From Lentisphaeria bacterium (GTDB lineage Bacteria; Verrucomicrobiota; Lentisphaeria; Victivallales; UBA1829): a DNA stretch of 38,835 nucleotides. Shown one piece after another: positions 7,830-17,390 of this stretch. The stretch spans positions 1 through 38,835 of the forward strand of contig JAGCTY010000134.1 in the NCBI GenBank assembly GCA_017963105.1, read 5' to 3'. Each line of letters opens with the position of its first letter. Within the stretch, counting starts at the first letter, position 1. The position numbers and the translations under genes were made by a program. The notes under the pieces are model-generated. The model was given only the letters and a program-made list of their open reading frames with translations. It was not told the DNA's origin and did not search any database.

Positions 7830-9001
7830 GGTATCGGCAATCCTTTCTTTTTGATTTCAAGATATCTGGTATATTCGGCGATCAGCGTGTCCGACATGGT
7901 ATGCCAGTCGAAACGAGGTTTCACAAGTTCCCGGCCCGCCTCGCCGAACGCGCGGCGTCTGGCGTCGTCCAGCAGCAGTTCGGAAATCTCCTCCGCGCCG
8001 GGCGTATCGCCGCCGGGCTGGAGCAGATAGCCCGTCTTCCCGTTCAGGACCACCTCGCGCGTGCCGTCGATGTCGAACGCCACCACGGGCTTCCTCATGG
8101 CAAGCGCCTGGACCGCCGCGCGCGGCAGCCCTTCGCGCATGGAAAAATGCACGAGGACGTCCGTCAGCGCCAGGTAGCGCGGCACCTGCGCGGGCGGCAC
8201 GAGCCCGGCGAAACTCAGGCGGTCGCGGAATCCGCGTTCCACTGCCTCGGCCTCAAGTTTTTCCCGCAGGATGCCGTTCCCGATCAGAAGGAAATGCACG
8301 TCCGGGACGCGCCTGACGATCTCGGGGATGCTCCGCCACAGCTCGACATACCCCTTCATCGGGAAGAGCCGCGCGAGCGTGCCGACGACTTTCGTGCCGT
8401 CCGGGATCCCCAGCGAACGCCGGAGTTCCGGGTCGGGTTCCGTCGTCAGAAAGGGTTCCAGCTCCATGCCGCTGTACACGACTTTGAACATCCCCGGCCG
8501 GCCGATACGGTTCCGCAGACACTGGTCGATCATGTCCTGCGCCACCGCGCAGATCCGGTCGCAGCGTTTCGCCGCCATGCGTTCCAGCTGAATGTAAACC
8601 GCGTTCTTCCACGCCGGGTAGATGCGCGAGAACGGCAGGCCGTGGACAGTATGGATCACCAGCGGCACCCCGGCGGCGCGGGCTGCGTAACGCCCGATGA
8701 TGCCCGCTTTCGAGGCATGCGTGTGGACGACGTCGAACTTTTCGGCCTTGAAGAACTTCATCAGCGCGCGATAGCTTTTCAAGTCGCGGACCGGGTCGAT
8801 CTCCCGGCACAGGCTCGGGCACTCTTCCACGCGGAAGTCTATCCTGCCGCACTGGCGGAGGAGTTCGCCCTCCGGCCCCGGCGAAGGGCCTGTCATCAGG
8901 ACGGCTTCGTGTCCGGCCTCGTGGAGTCCGCGCGCGGAGAGGAACGTATTCTCCTGGGCGCCGCCGACGATCATGCGTGTGATGAGATGACAGACTTTCA
9001 T
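7826..9001 (-). CDS. Glycosyltransferase family 4 (GT-B fold)
   Basis: A 391-residue GT4 enzyme. The N-terminal acceptor domain begins MKVCHLITRMIVGGAQENT, the usual GGA.. loop. HTHASKAGIIGRYAAR and HTVHGLPF follow. The donor domain has VGTLARLFPMKGY and the E-X7-E region REGLPRAAVQALAMRKPVVA with GTREVV, which binds the nucleotide sugar. Such enzymes add sugars to lipid-linked glycans in the cytoplasm; the acceptor cannot be told from sequence. The start overlaps the comEC stop by ATGA and GGAAG lies about 9 bp upstream. A lone glycosyltransferase in an arginine/comEC operon says little about its pathway. Confidence 0.9.
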   Translation of the reverse strand: MKVCHLITRMIVGGAQENTFLSARGLHEAGHEAVLMTGPSPGPEGELLRQCGRIDFRVEECPSLCREIDPVRDLKSYRALMKFFKAEKFDVVHTHASKAGIIGRYAARAAGVPLVIHTVHGLPFSRIYPAWKNAVYIQLERMAAKRCDRICAVAQDMIDQCLRNRIGRPGMFKVVYSGMELEPFLTTEPDPELRRSLGIPDGTKVVGTLARLFPMKGYVELWRSIPEIVRRVPDVHFLLIGNGILREKLEAEAVERGFRDRLSFAGLVPPAQVPRYLALTDVLVHFSMREGLPRAAVQALAMRKPVVAFDIDGTREVVLNGKTGYLLQPGGDTPGAEEISELLLDDARRRAFGEAGRELVKPRFDWHTMSDTLIAEYTRYLEIKKKGLPIP

Positions 9002-11217
9002 GGTGTGATGCTTCCGATTGGTTGGATGTGGAGCCGACGCACCGACGTCTGCTGAAGATCGGCGTCCCGGAACGGGATCCCGTCCTTCCTCAGCGTCAGA
9101 TGTCCGCGGCCTAGATGATTGGACAGCAGAATGCCGTCAATTGTTCCGATGGAAAAGAAAAAATGTTCGGCGGAAAGATCATATGAGCGTGTGGCGCCGT
9201 CGTACGGGAGCGCCGTGACGACCGGCCCCTCCGGCATTTTGCCCAGCGCGTTCGAGGGACAGAAAATGTCCAGAACGGGCATCATCGCGGCAAACGCGTC
9301 CAGTCCGTCGAACGACGCCTTGCGCCCGCTGGAGACCGCGACCGAGCGACAGACCGTAATCCCGCGTTCATGCAGATAATCCGCCAGGGCGTTCCCCGTC
9401 CGGTAGTCCGGCACGTTCACCACGTCGGCGCGTCCGAGCGCGGGGACCGTCACGACGACCGCCGGTTCCAGCTCGCTCCCGCCGCCGTCCACGATCAGGA
9501 TTTCGGCGGGCAGGAACGCCGCCCGGAGCCACCAGAACACGAACAGCGCGGTCATCAGAGCAAGCGCGGACACCGCGCGCCGCCAGCGTTTCGCATGGAG
9601 CAGATAGAACAGCGCGGCGAGGAACAGAACGACCGTCCAGACCGGAGGCCGCGGGACCGCCGTTTCGCAGAGCCCGCCGAAAAAGCGCCCCAGCCATCCG
9701 ATCAGACGGAAGATTTGTTCGAGCAGGCCGGAGAAGAGGAGGCCGACCGGCCCGGCCCATGAAAAGAGCAGCGCCACGCCCGCCATGATGAACGCCAGAT
9801 ACGCCAGCGGCATCACGAGCAGGTTGGCCGGGACCGCGGAAACGGGAAACAGCCCCTGATACAGGATCGACAGTACGCCGCTGCCCAGGCTCGCCACGGC
9901 GGTCGCGGCAAACGCGGACAACAGAATCCGGACCCAGTGCGACGTCCGAATCCGTCGCGAGGAAAGATAGCGTACCGGAAGCGGCTGAGACAACTTCCGG
10001 GAAAAGAAACCGAGAAGGACGCTCCCGACGTCGCGCGGCAGGCTCAGAAGCAGCGCCACGGACAGGAACGAGTAGTACATGCCGGGCTTCAGCAGGCTCG
10101 CCGGGGAGACAGTCAGGATCACATACGCAGCCAGCATCAGCGTGTTGATGTGCGAGGTGGACAGCAGAAGCGAACGCAGGATCAAAAACATCGCGATCAT
10201 CACGTAGGCGCGCATCGCCGGTTCGCGCATCCCGGTCGACAGGACATACAGCAGAAGCGGCGCAAGCACGAAGATGCACCGCTTCCGGAACGGCATCCAG
10301 ACAAAAAGCAGAAGAAGCAGCGAGGCAAAGATCCCGACGTGCGTGCCGCTGACCGTCAGGATGTGAATCGTGCCGCTGGAGAGAAATCCGGCGCGCGTCT
10401 CCTTTTCCAGCGCGATCCGCCGTCCGCCGAGCATCGCGCCGGCCATCCGCGCGGTCTCGACGCCGCGGAATCCCCGGCAGACCGCCGCCAGCGCGGCATC
10501 GCGCACATCGTAGAGCGCCCGCCGGAACCCCCTGCCCCGCGAAACGACCTCCAGCGATTGCGGTTCGGGACGGAACAGCTCGCAGATGCCCTCGTGCTCC
10601 AGATAGGCGGCATAGTCGAAGGATCCGGGGAAAAGCGGCGGGTCCGGCGCGGAGAAGACGCCCTTCGCCAGGATGGTGTCGCCGAATCCGAGCGGAACCG
10701 TCACGGCGTTTTCGGCGTCGGTCCGACCGCGGTCCAGCAGGATGCGCGGAGCAGGATGATCGAACTTGATCCACGGGGCATTCGAACCGTAGCGGAACCG
10801 CTTCACGCGGCATTGCAGATTCCGTACGCGGAACGCTTCGCCATCCCGCGCCGAGGCCGACGGGTCATCGACAACAAGCTCGACTTCGGCGGCGAAATGC
10901 GCCCGGCCCGCCGCGTCCGCCACGAAATTCCGCTGCTGTCCCGCCCAGTTCAGCGCCACGATCAGCGCGGGCAGCATCGGCAGGGCGAACCGGATCAGCA
11001 CATCCCGCACCGGGATCAGCGCCCACACCAGCAGGACCGATGCCGCCGGGATCAGGGCAAAAGGAAAGCCGTTCCCCCGGACGGAGAGAACGGCTGTAAC
11101 TGCAGCAAGAAGAAAGAGCGCCGCGGGGCAGGACTGTTCGAACGCGGTCGCGCTCTTCCGGATTCGGCGGAACAGCGCGCGCGGAGAGACGGTTCTGTAT
11201 CCCGGCACGGATTCCAT
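8998..11217 (-). CDS. comEC: ComEC/Rec2-family DNA-uptake channel protein with degenerate C-terminal domain
   Basis: A 739-residue polytopic membrane protein. It has N-terminal helices, then a DUF4131/OB-like part (residues about 85-210, with DPPLFPGSFDYAAYLEHEGI). The Competence domain carries the family signature TVSGTHVGIFASLLLLL and eight or more further helices. ComEC passes single-stranded DNA through the inner membrane during transformation. The C-terminal part (about 570-739) sits where a metallo-beta-lactamase domain is usual (EILIVDGGGSELEPAVVV), but the metal-binding HxHxDH motif is absent, so nuclease activity there is doubtful. No clear ribosome site precedes the ATG at 11217, 24 bp after argF. 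Its stop overlaps the next gene as ATGA. Confidence 0.85.
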   Translation of the reverse strand: MESVPGYRTVSPRALFRRIRKSATAFEQSCPAALFLLAAVTAVLSVRGNGFPFALIPAASVLLVWALIPVRDVLIRFALPMLPALIVALNWAGQQRNFVADAAGRAHFAAEVELVVDDPSASARDGEAFRVRNLQCRVKRFRYGSNAPWIKFDHPAPRILLDRGRTDAENAVTVPLGFGDTILAKGVFSAPDPPLFPGSFDYAAYLEHEGICELFRPEPQSLEVVSRGRGFRRALYDVRDAALAAVCRGFRGVETARMAGAMLGGRRIALEKETRAGFLSSGTIHILTVSGTHVGIFASLLLLLFVWMPFRKRCIFVLAPLLLYVLSTGMREPAMRAYVMIAMFLILRSLLLSTSHINTLMLAAYVILTVSPASLLKPGMYYSFLSVALLLSLPRDVGSVLLGFFSRKLSQPLPVRYLSSRRIRTSHWVRILLSAFAATAVASLGSGVLSILYQGLFPVSAVPANLLVMPLAYLAFIMAGVALLFSWAGPVGLLFSGLLEQIFRLIGWLGRFFGGLCETAVPRPPVWTVVLFLAALFYLLHAKRWRRAVSALALMTALFVFWWLRAAFLPAEILIVDGGGSELEPAVVVTVPALGRADVVNVPDYRTGNALADYLHERGITVCRSVAVSSGRKASFDGLDAFAAMMPVLDIFCPSNALGKMPEGPVVTALPYDGATRSYDLSAEHFFFSIGTIDGILLSNHLGRGHLTLRKDGIPFRDADLQQTSVRRLHIQPIGSITP

Positions 11218-11241
11218 GGCGCGGCGTCCGAAAACGCCCCG

Positions 11242-12146
<905 letters not shown>

Positions 12147-12150
<4 letters not shown>

Positions 12151-13364
12151 TTCCGGCCTCCTTTCGAAGCTGAATATTCCTTGAATGCCGCGCCGATGAT
12201 GCGCACGGCCTTGTCGCAGTCCTCCCGCTTCACGATCAGCGGGGGCAGAAGACGAAGCACGACCTCGCCCGCGGAGAGGGCCACGAGCCCTTTCTCGCGC
12301 AGGATCGGGAGGATGTCCTTCGCCGGGAAATCAAGCACGACGCCGAGCATGAGGCCGCGTCCGCGGACCTCCTTCACGAAATCGTACTTGCCGATGAACT
12401 TTTCGAGCTTGCCGCGCAGGTACGCGCCCATCTCTTTGGCGTTGTCCAGGAGCTTGTCCCTGTATATCGTCTCGAAGACGGCCAGCGAGGCGGCGGTGGC
12501 GAGCGCGTTGCCGCCGAACGTGTTGCCGTGGGTACCCGGCGTCAGCACGCCGGCGAGCCGTTCGTTGCACACGAACGCGCCCATCGGGATGCCGTTCGCG
12601 ATCGCCTTGGCGAACGAGAAGGCGTCGGGCTTCACGCCGTATCCCTGCCACGCGCAGAGCGTTCCGGTACGGCCCATGCCGCACTGCACCTCGTCGAACA
12701 GCAGCAGAATGTCCTTCTCCTTGCAGAGCTTTTCGAGCCCCCTGACGAACTCCTCGTCGGCGGGCAGGATGCCGCCCTCGCCCTGGACCGCTTCCAGGAT
12801 CACGGCGCAGGTCTTCGGGCCGATGGCCTTCTTCACCGACTTCAGGTCGTTGAACTTCGCGAACTTGAAGCCGGGCATGTCGGGGTTGAACCCCTCGCGG
12901 TATTTGCTGCGGCCGGTGGCGGCCAGCGTGGCGAGCGTGCGCCCGTGGAACGAATTCTCCATCGCCACGATCTCATTGCGGCCGGTGGCGTTGCCCCACT
13001 TGCGCGCGAGCTTGATGAGACCTTCGTTCGCCTCGGCGCCGCTGTTGCAGAAAAAGACGCGGCCCTTGCCGAACGTCTTCTTCACGATGAGCTCGGCGAG
13101 GCGCGGCATGTTTTCATTCAGGAAGAGGTTGGACACATGCACCAGCGTCTGAGCCTGACGGCAGATCGCCTCGGTGACGGCCGGGTGGCAGTGTCCGAGG
13201 TTGCACACGGAGATGCCGCTGGAAAAATCCAGATACTTGCGTCGGTTCGCGTCGTACAGGTTGACGCCGCCGCCGCGCACGAACAGCACAGAGGGCGTCC
13301 CGTAGGTGTTCATGACGTTCTTTTCGTAAAGTTTCTGGAGTTTTTTCGTGGTGTCCTGTTTCAT
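12147..13364 (-). CDS. argD: Acetylornithine aminotransferase (class III PLP enzyme)
   Basis: A 405-residue PLP-dependent transaminase that converts N-acetylglutamate semialdehyde to N-acetylornithine. Visible family features: YLDFSSGISVCNLGHCHP, FFCNSGAEANEGLIKLAR, SFHGRTLATLAATG, LLFDEVQCGMGRTG and the Schiff-base Lys in FSFAKAIANGIPMGAF. The length is normal. AAGGA lies 11 bp before the ATG. It is the first gene of the operon that continues into argF, comEC, a glycosyltransferase and htrA. The promoter at 13404-13431 has five phased T tracts behind it. The neighbouring argF supports the arginine assignment over ornithine or succinylornithine transaminase. Confidence 0.93.
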
Positions 13365-13403
13365 TTTTTCCGTGTCCTTTCCTTATAAAGATGGAAAAGA
13401 GTT

Positions 13404-13479
13404 ACTATAGCACATTTTTCGCGGAAAACAATCTTTTTTCAGGCTTTTTTCCGTTTTTTTTCATTTTTTTCCGTTTTTT
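13404..13479 (-). promoter_or_regulatory. argD operon promoter with phased A tracts
   Basis: Minus strand: TTGTTT (13431-13426), 16-bp spacer, TATAGT (13409-13404). Upstream are five A tracts (T tracts on plus) starting at 13434, 13445, 13454, 13464 and 13474, spaced 9-11 bp. This is helical phasing as in curved DNA or UP elements. Confidence 0.55.
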
Positions 13480-13516
13480 GCCGGAAAACCGGCGGAAATC
13501 AGGAGAAAAACCGGCG

Positions 13517-13565
13517 AAAAAAGAACGGCATGAACCGGAGTTGTTCACCTGCCGGAACATGCCGT
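13517..13565 (-). terminator. Terminator of hpf
   Basis: On the minus strand, ACGGCATG..CCGG pairs with CCGG..CATGCCGT (8 + 4 bp with a two-base mismatch, 13-nt loop). TCTTTTTT follows. It lies 56 bp after the hpf stop and before the argD promoter. Confidence 0.8.
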
Positions 13566-13620
13566 CGTGTCCGCGCGGCGCATTCAGCTCACAAAGGCGC
13601 GGACGGAGTCAGTCAGAGAT

Positions 13621-13950
13621 TCATTCCGAAGTCGCTTCGCCGAGGGACGGCGTGTGCTTGTGGTCCTGCTTCTTATCGAGATAGCGGCGCATCTGCGCGG
13701 ATGCCTTCGCGACGACCTCGTCGATGGCCTTGTAGACGTTGTCGAACGCCTGGGAAGCCGCCGTGACCGGGTGGTCCTTCACGGCCGCTTCGAGGTGCGC
13801 GGTGATCAGGTTTCTCTGCAAGTCAAGAACGATCTTCACGCTGCTGATGCGCAGGCGGAATTCGGAGAAGGCATCCTCCGCCGCTTTCACGGCGTAATCG
13901 CGGACTTCGTTGTCAAGTTCGAAGTGACGAACGCTTACGGTAATGTCCAT
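13621..13950 (-). CDS. hpf: Ribosome hibernation-promoting factor, short form
   Basis: A 109-residue HPF/YfiA family protein: MDITVSVRHFELDNEVRDYA at the start, the basic and hydrophobic beta strands (VKIVLDLQRNLITAHLEAAV), and VYKAIDEVVAKASAQMRRYL as the second helix. It binds the 30S subunit in the mRNA/tRNA channel and stabilises idle ribosomes. There is no C-terminal dimerisation domain, so it is the short type. AAGGAGGT lies 6 bp before the ATG, a very strong site. It has its own promoter (TTGACA-17-TAAGTT) and its own terminator, so it is a single-gene unit. Confidence 0.92.
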   Translation of the reverse strand: MDITVSVRHFELDNEVRDYAVKAAEDAFSEFRLRISSVKIVLDLQRNLITAHLEAAVKDHPVTAASQAFDNVYKAIDEVVAKASAQMRRYLDKKQDHKHTPSLGEATSE

Positions 13951-14019
13951 AATGAGACCTCCTTGGTTCTGTTGTTTTCCGGAGCGGACCGGCCCTCCGG
14001 CCCTGTTCTCTCCGCCTTC

Positions 14020-14088
14020 AACTTACATCTGTTTGGCCCAATTGTCAAGCCCTTTTTCCGTTTTTTCCCGCTTTTTCCCCGTTTTTTT
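14020..14088 (-). promoter_or_regulatory. hpf promoter with phased A tracts
   Basis: Minus strand: consensus TTGACA (14048-14043), 17-bp spacer, TAAGTT (14025-14020). Immediately upstream are four A tracts (T tracts on plus) starting at 14053, 14061, 14072 and 14082, about one helical turn apart, separated by C/G triplets. Confidence 0.75.
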
Positions 14089-14122
14089 CGATTCCGGGCG
14101 GAAAAACGTGCCCCCGCGAGGC

Positions 14123-14163
14123 AAAAAAGAATCCCCGGCACGCCGTGAAAGCGAAGCCGGGGA
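14123..14163 (-). terminator. Terminator of the sialate O-acetylesterase gene
   Basis: On the minus strand, TCCCCGGC pairs with GCCGGGGA (8 bp), followed by TTCTTTTTT. It starts 72 bp after the esterase stop. Confidence 0.9.
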
Positions 14164-14235
14164 GAGAATCGTTCGAGGGAAGCGCCGCAGGGAGGATTTT
14201 GATGAGCCCCGCGGCAGAGTTCCGTTTAAGAAACC

Positions 14236-15798
14236 TCACTTCTTCTCGTACTCGTTTTTGACCTTGTCCGTGCGGAACGGATAGGCCGGGAAACCGTCCT
14301 TGTTCTGGAGGTTGACGTCACCGCGGTACATGATGTAGGCGAAACGGACGGTCTTGGGCTCCTTGACCTTGTCGGAGGAGACTTCGACGGTGTCGCCGAC
14401 GATCTTGGCGTCCGCCCAGACGAAGTTGCCGTCGGCGCCCGCGATGGCGAACGCGCCGGGAGCCTGTCCGTCGGAGGTGGTCAGGCCCTTGCCGACGTTC
14501 TTGAAGTGGATGATGCACTTGTCGCCCTTGATGTCCATGTGGTCGTAGACCGGGCCGACGCCGAGTTCGCCGCCGAAGTACTTCCACTCGACGAGCTTCG
14601 CCAGGCGGTAGCCGAGGGACTGCTTGTCGCGCGGATGGATGTCGGACTGGTCGCCGATGTCCATGAGCGGGACGCTGCTGACGTTCTCATAGATGTAGGA
14701 CATTTCGTCCTGGATTTCGCGGGTGAGCGCCCAGCCGTCGACCCTGCTGCCCATCGGGGGCTTGCTCTTCCACTGGTCCTCGGGGAGACGGTTCATCGGG
14801 GTCCACTGCTCGAAACCGGCGAGCTGGCAGATCACCCACGGCTGCTTCGGGTCTTTGAACTTCTCGCGCCAGCCGTCGATGAGCATCTTGTGGAGCTCGT
14901 AGTAATCCTTGTTGCCGGTGTTGGATTCGCCCTGGTAGAAGAGCACGCCGCCGACGGTGTACCGGGTCCACGGAGCGGCCATGGCGCCCCACATCGTGCC
15001 GGGGAACTTCTCGCTGGAGAACTGGCCGCCGCGCACCTGTCCGGTCGCCGGGTTCGCCGCACCTGCGACGAGCGCGTCTTCGATCTGCTTGGCTTCATTG
15101 CGGTTGTGCTTGATGAACTCGCTGTCCGGGATGAAGGTTTCGATATTGACGCCGCCCCATGCGATCATGACGAGGCCGACCGGGATGTCGAGGTCTTTCT
15201 GGAGCTGGCGGGCGAAGAAGTAGCCGGCCGCGGAGAAATTCGGGACGGTCTGCGGGCTGCATTCCATCCAGACGCCGGTGTTCCGTCCGGCGCCGACGAT
15301 TTCCTCGAACTCGTCGCCCGGGGCCTTCGTCTTCGGCACTTCGAACAGGCGGATGCGCGGATAATTGGCCGCCGCGGCTTCCTGCTGGTGGTTCTTGATC
15401 TGGATCATGGTGTTGTTGGTGGACACGGGCAGTTCCATATTGGACTGGCCGGCGCAAATCCACACTTCGCCGATCAGCACGTTGTCGAACGTGATCGTGT
15501 CGGTACCGTCGGTCACTTTCACCTTGTACGGGCCGCCCGCTTCGAGCGGTTCGACCTTGGCTTCCCATTCGCCCTTGGCATCGGCCTTGGCGGTCGCGGG
15601 CTTCGCCTGCGTACCTTCGATCGTGACCGTCACGGTCTTGCCGGGATCGGCCTTGCCGGCGAACTTGATCGGGGCGCGCCGCTGGAGGCACATGTTGTTC
15701 TGGAAGATGTTGTGGCAGGTGAGCTGCGCCGCATACGCGCTCGGGAGCGCGAGCAGAGCGGCGACCGCCGCGGCGAGGAAGAGCGTCATCTTTTTCAT
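14236..15798 (-). CDS. Sialate O-acetylesterase-like secreted esterase (SASA/DUF303)
   Basis: A 520-residue SGNH-type esterase. MKKMTLFLAAAVAALLALP..AYA is a clear signal peptide. A beta domain (MCLQRRAPIKFAGKADPGK) precedes the catalytic block: ICAGQSNMEL with the nucleophile Ser, GVLFYQGESN, and DQSDIHPRDK with the Asp/His pair. These enzymes remove O-acetyl groups from sialic acids or from plant glycans such as acetylated xylan, outside the cell. The start at 15798 is chosen for the signal peptide and AGGA 11 bp upstream. The frame runs 40 codons further up, but that region is the 5' leader: the promoter is at 15936-15964, and direct repeats lie at 15822 and 15849. It is a monocistronic gene with a strong terminator. 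The true substrate is not known. Confidence 0.88.
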   Translation of the reverse strand: MKKMTLFLAAAVAALLALPSAYAAQLTCHNIFQNNMCLQRRAPIKFAGKADPGKTVTVTIEGTQAKPATAKADAKGEWEAKVEPLEAGGPYKVKVTDGTDTITFDNVLIGEVWICAGQSNMELPVSTNNTMIQIKNHQQEAAAANYPRIRLFEVPKTKAPGDEFEEIVGAGRNTGVWMECSPQTVPNFSAAGYFFARQLQKDLDIPVGLVMIAWGGVNIETFIPDSEFIKHNRNEAKQIEDALVAGAANPATGQVRGGQFSSEKFPGTMWGAMAAPWTRYTVGGVLFYQGESNTGNKDYYELHKMLIDGWREKFKDPKQPWVICQLAGFEQWTPMNRLPEDQWKSKPPMGSRVDGWALTREIQDEMSYIYENVSSVPLMDIGDQSDIHPRDKQSLGYRLAKLVEWKYFGGELGVGPVYDHMDIKGDKCIIHFKNVGKGLTTSDGQAPGAFAIAGADGNFVWADAKIVGDTVEVSSDKVKEPKTVRFAYIMYRGDVNLQNKDGFPAYPFRTDKVKNEYEKK

Positions 15799-15821
15799 AA
15801 CGATTTCTTTCCTGTTTGGTT

Positions 15822-15861
15822 GAATTGGTTGGTTATGTCGGGTTGTTCGAATTGGTTGGTT
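15822..15861. repeat. 13-bp direct repeat in the esterase leader
   Basis: GAATTGGTTGGTT occurs at 15822-15834 and 15849-15861, 27 bp apart, between the promoter and start codon. Further TTGGTT/GGTTG pieces surround it. It could be an operator or RNA-binding site. Confidence 0.6.
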
Positions 15862-15935
15862 TTCGGTTGTTTTTCGGAAACGGAAACAAGGCATTTTGAG
15901 TTCATTCAGCCTCATCATGCCGTTTCGTTTCAGTC

Positions 15936-15964
15936 AATATATATCAATACGGAGAAAAATACAA
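15936..15964 (-). promoter_or_regulatory. Promoter of the sialate O-acetylesterase gene
   Basis: Minus strand: TTGTAT (15964-15959), 17-bp spacer, TATATT (15941-15936). The leader would be about 130 nt and contains the direct repeats. Confidence 0.6.
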
Positions 15965-15978
15965 GACGGTTCTTTCAC

Positions 15979-16066
15979 TTTTAACGCTTTTTCGGCTATT
16001 TTTCCCCGCCCCGTTTTTCGTTTTTTCCGGTCCGGCGGTTGCATTTGTCTTGAGTTATGATATATT
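15979..16066 (+). promoter_or_regulatory. Promoter of the Sel1-repeat gene with T tracts
   Basis: TTGCAT (16039-16044), 16-bp spacer, TATATT (16061-16066). T tracts upstream begin at 15979, 15988, 15999, 16014 and 16021, only partly phased. The predicted transcript start near 16073 excludes a coding start at 16050. Confidence 0.7.
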
Positions 16067-16121
16067 AGGTCTTCGAGAAACGAACTTACTTTTCCGCGGC
16101 TTCATGAAAGGACCTGAAACC

Positions 16122-17186
16122 ATGCCGAACACGAAAACAAACTGGACGGAAAACCTCAAAAGGTTAGGCTGTCTGGTCGCGGTTCTCTGTTTTGCAGTTG
16201 TTGTCGCCGGGTTTCTGGCGCCGTTGCAATCGAGGGGCGCCCGCGCGGAAAGGCTTTGTCAAAAAGGTCTGGCCGCATACGAGGCAAAGGATTTCGAAAC
16301 CGCGGTAAAGTTTTACAAGGAAGCCGCGGATCAGGGCAATCTGAAGGCGCAGACGCTGGTGGGTATCTTCTACCGGAAGGGCATGGGCGTCGAACAGGAC
16401 TATGTCGAGGCGTTGAAATGGCTACGGCCCGCGGCCGAACAGGGATTCGCCCCGGCGCAGTCGGAGCTCGGGCTCTGCTATGAATGCGGTTTCGGCGTCG
16501 AACAGGATTATGCTGTGGCGGTAGAATGGTACAAAAAAGCCGCCGAACAGGGCGATGCGCAAGGTCAGATCCAGCTTGCGGCCGCCTATGGACTGGGACG
16601 CGGCATCGAACAGGACGACGAGGCGGCGGCCGAATGGATGTTCAAGGCCGCGGATCAGGGGGACGACCTCGCGCAGTACCATCTTGCCGTTTTCTACCGG
16701 GACGGCAGGGGCGTGAAACAGAGCGACAAAAACGCCGTGAAATGGTTCAAAAAAGCGGCGGAACAGGGCAATGTCGACGCGCAGTTCTGGTACGCATGGC
16801 ATTGTTACCACGGCATCGGGGACAGGAAAGACGAAAAAGAAGCCGCAAAGTGGTGGCGGAAGGCCGCCGAACAGGGCGATGCCGAGTCGCAAAACCGGTT
16901 CGGGTTCTGTTGTCTCGGAGGGAAAGGCGTGGAGCAGGACCAGGAACAGGCCGTCGAGTGGTTCCGCAAGAGCGCTGAACAGGGTTTTTCCGCAGGGCAG
17001 TTCAGTCTCGGCCTGTGCCTCTATGAAGGAATCGGCGTCGAAAAAGACACTTCCGCAGCTGTCGAGCTGTGGCTCAAAGCCGCCGAACAGGGATTGGAAG
17101 GCGCGAAAGAACATCTGGAGTATTATGCGGATCAGGGCGACGCCGAGGCGCAGAAGGCGTTGGACGGGCTCGAAAAGGGCGATTGA
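16122..17186 (+). CDS. Membrane-anchored Sel1-repeat (TPR-like) protein
   Basis: A 354-residue protein. The start at 16122 has AAGGA 10 bp upstream and lies after the mapped promoter. An N-terminal hydrophobic segment (GCLVAVLCFAVVVAGFLAPL) is a signal or anchor. Then come about seven full 36-residue Sel1 repeats plus a partial one, each with the pattern AAEQG..AQ..LG..Y..G.GVEQD...AVEW..K. Sel1 repeats form alpha solenoids that hold partner proteins, often outside the cytoplasm, in signalling or stress systems. The partner is not known. The gene stands alone, divergent from the esterase gene. Cys-rich turns in some repeats (LCYECG, GFCCLGG) are mildly unusual. Confidence 0.88.
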   Translation: MPNTKTNWTENLKRLGCLVAVLCFAVVVAGFLAPLQSRGARAERLCQKGLAAYEAKDFETAVKFYKEAADQGNLKAQTLVGIFYRKGMGVEQDYVEALKWLRPAAEQGFAPAQSELGLCYECGFGVEQDYAVAVEWYKKAAEQGDAQGQIQLAAAYGLGRGIEQDDEAAAEWMFKAADQGDDLAQYHLAVFYRDGRGVKQSDKNAVKWFKKAAEQGNVDAQFWYAWHCYHGIGDRKDEKEAAKWWRKAAEQGDAESQNRFGFCCLGGKGVEQDQEQAVEWFRKSAEQGFSAGQFSLGLCLYEGIGVEKDTSAAVELWLKAAEQGLEGAKEHLEYYADQGDAEAQKALDGLEKGD

Positions 17187-17225
17187 CGCCGGATGCGGCA
17201 AATCCATGCGCCCCTGATAATTTCG

Positions 17226-17294
17226 AAAAAAACGGATTTTTCCTCGAAAAACCTTGTTTTTCCGCTTGATTTTACGCACAATCCGGGGTAAAAT
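17226..17294 (+). promoter_or_regulatory. Promoter of the polyprenyl synthetase gene with phased A/T tracts
   Basis: TTGATT (17266-17271), 17-bp spacer, TAAAAT (17289-17294). Upstream, tracts AAAAAAA, TTTTT, AAAAA and TTTTT start at 17226, 17237, 17247 and 17257. The spacing is 11, 10 and 10 bp, the clearest phased array in the window. Confidence 0.75.
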
Positions 17295-17390
17295 ATAGGA
17301 ACATTTAAAACGCGGACGTAAGTCGAGTTCGTTTTTGCGCCCGTTTTCACCTCATTTTACCGCCGGCGCGCCGCCGGTCCCGGAGACAGC

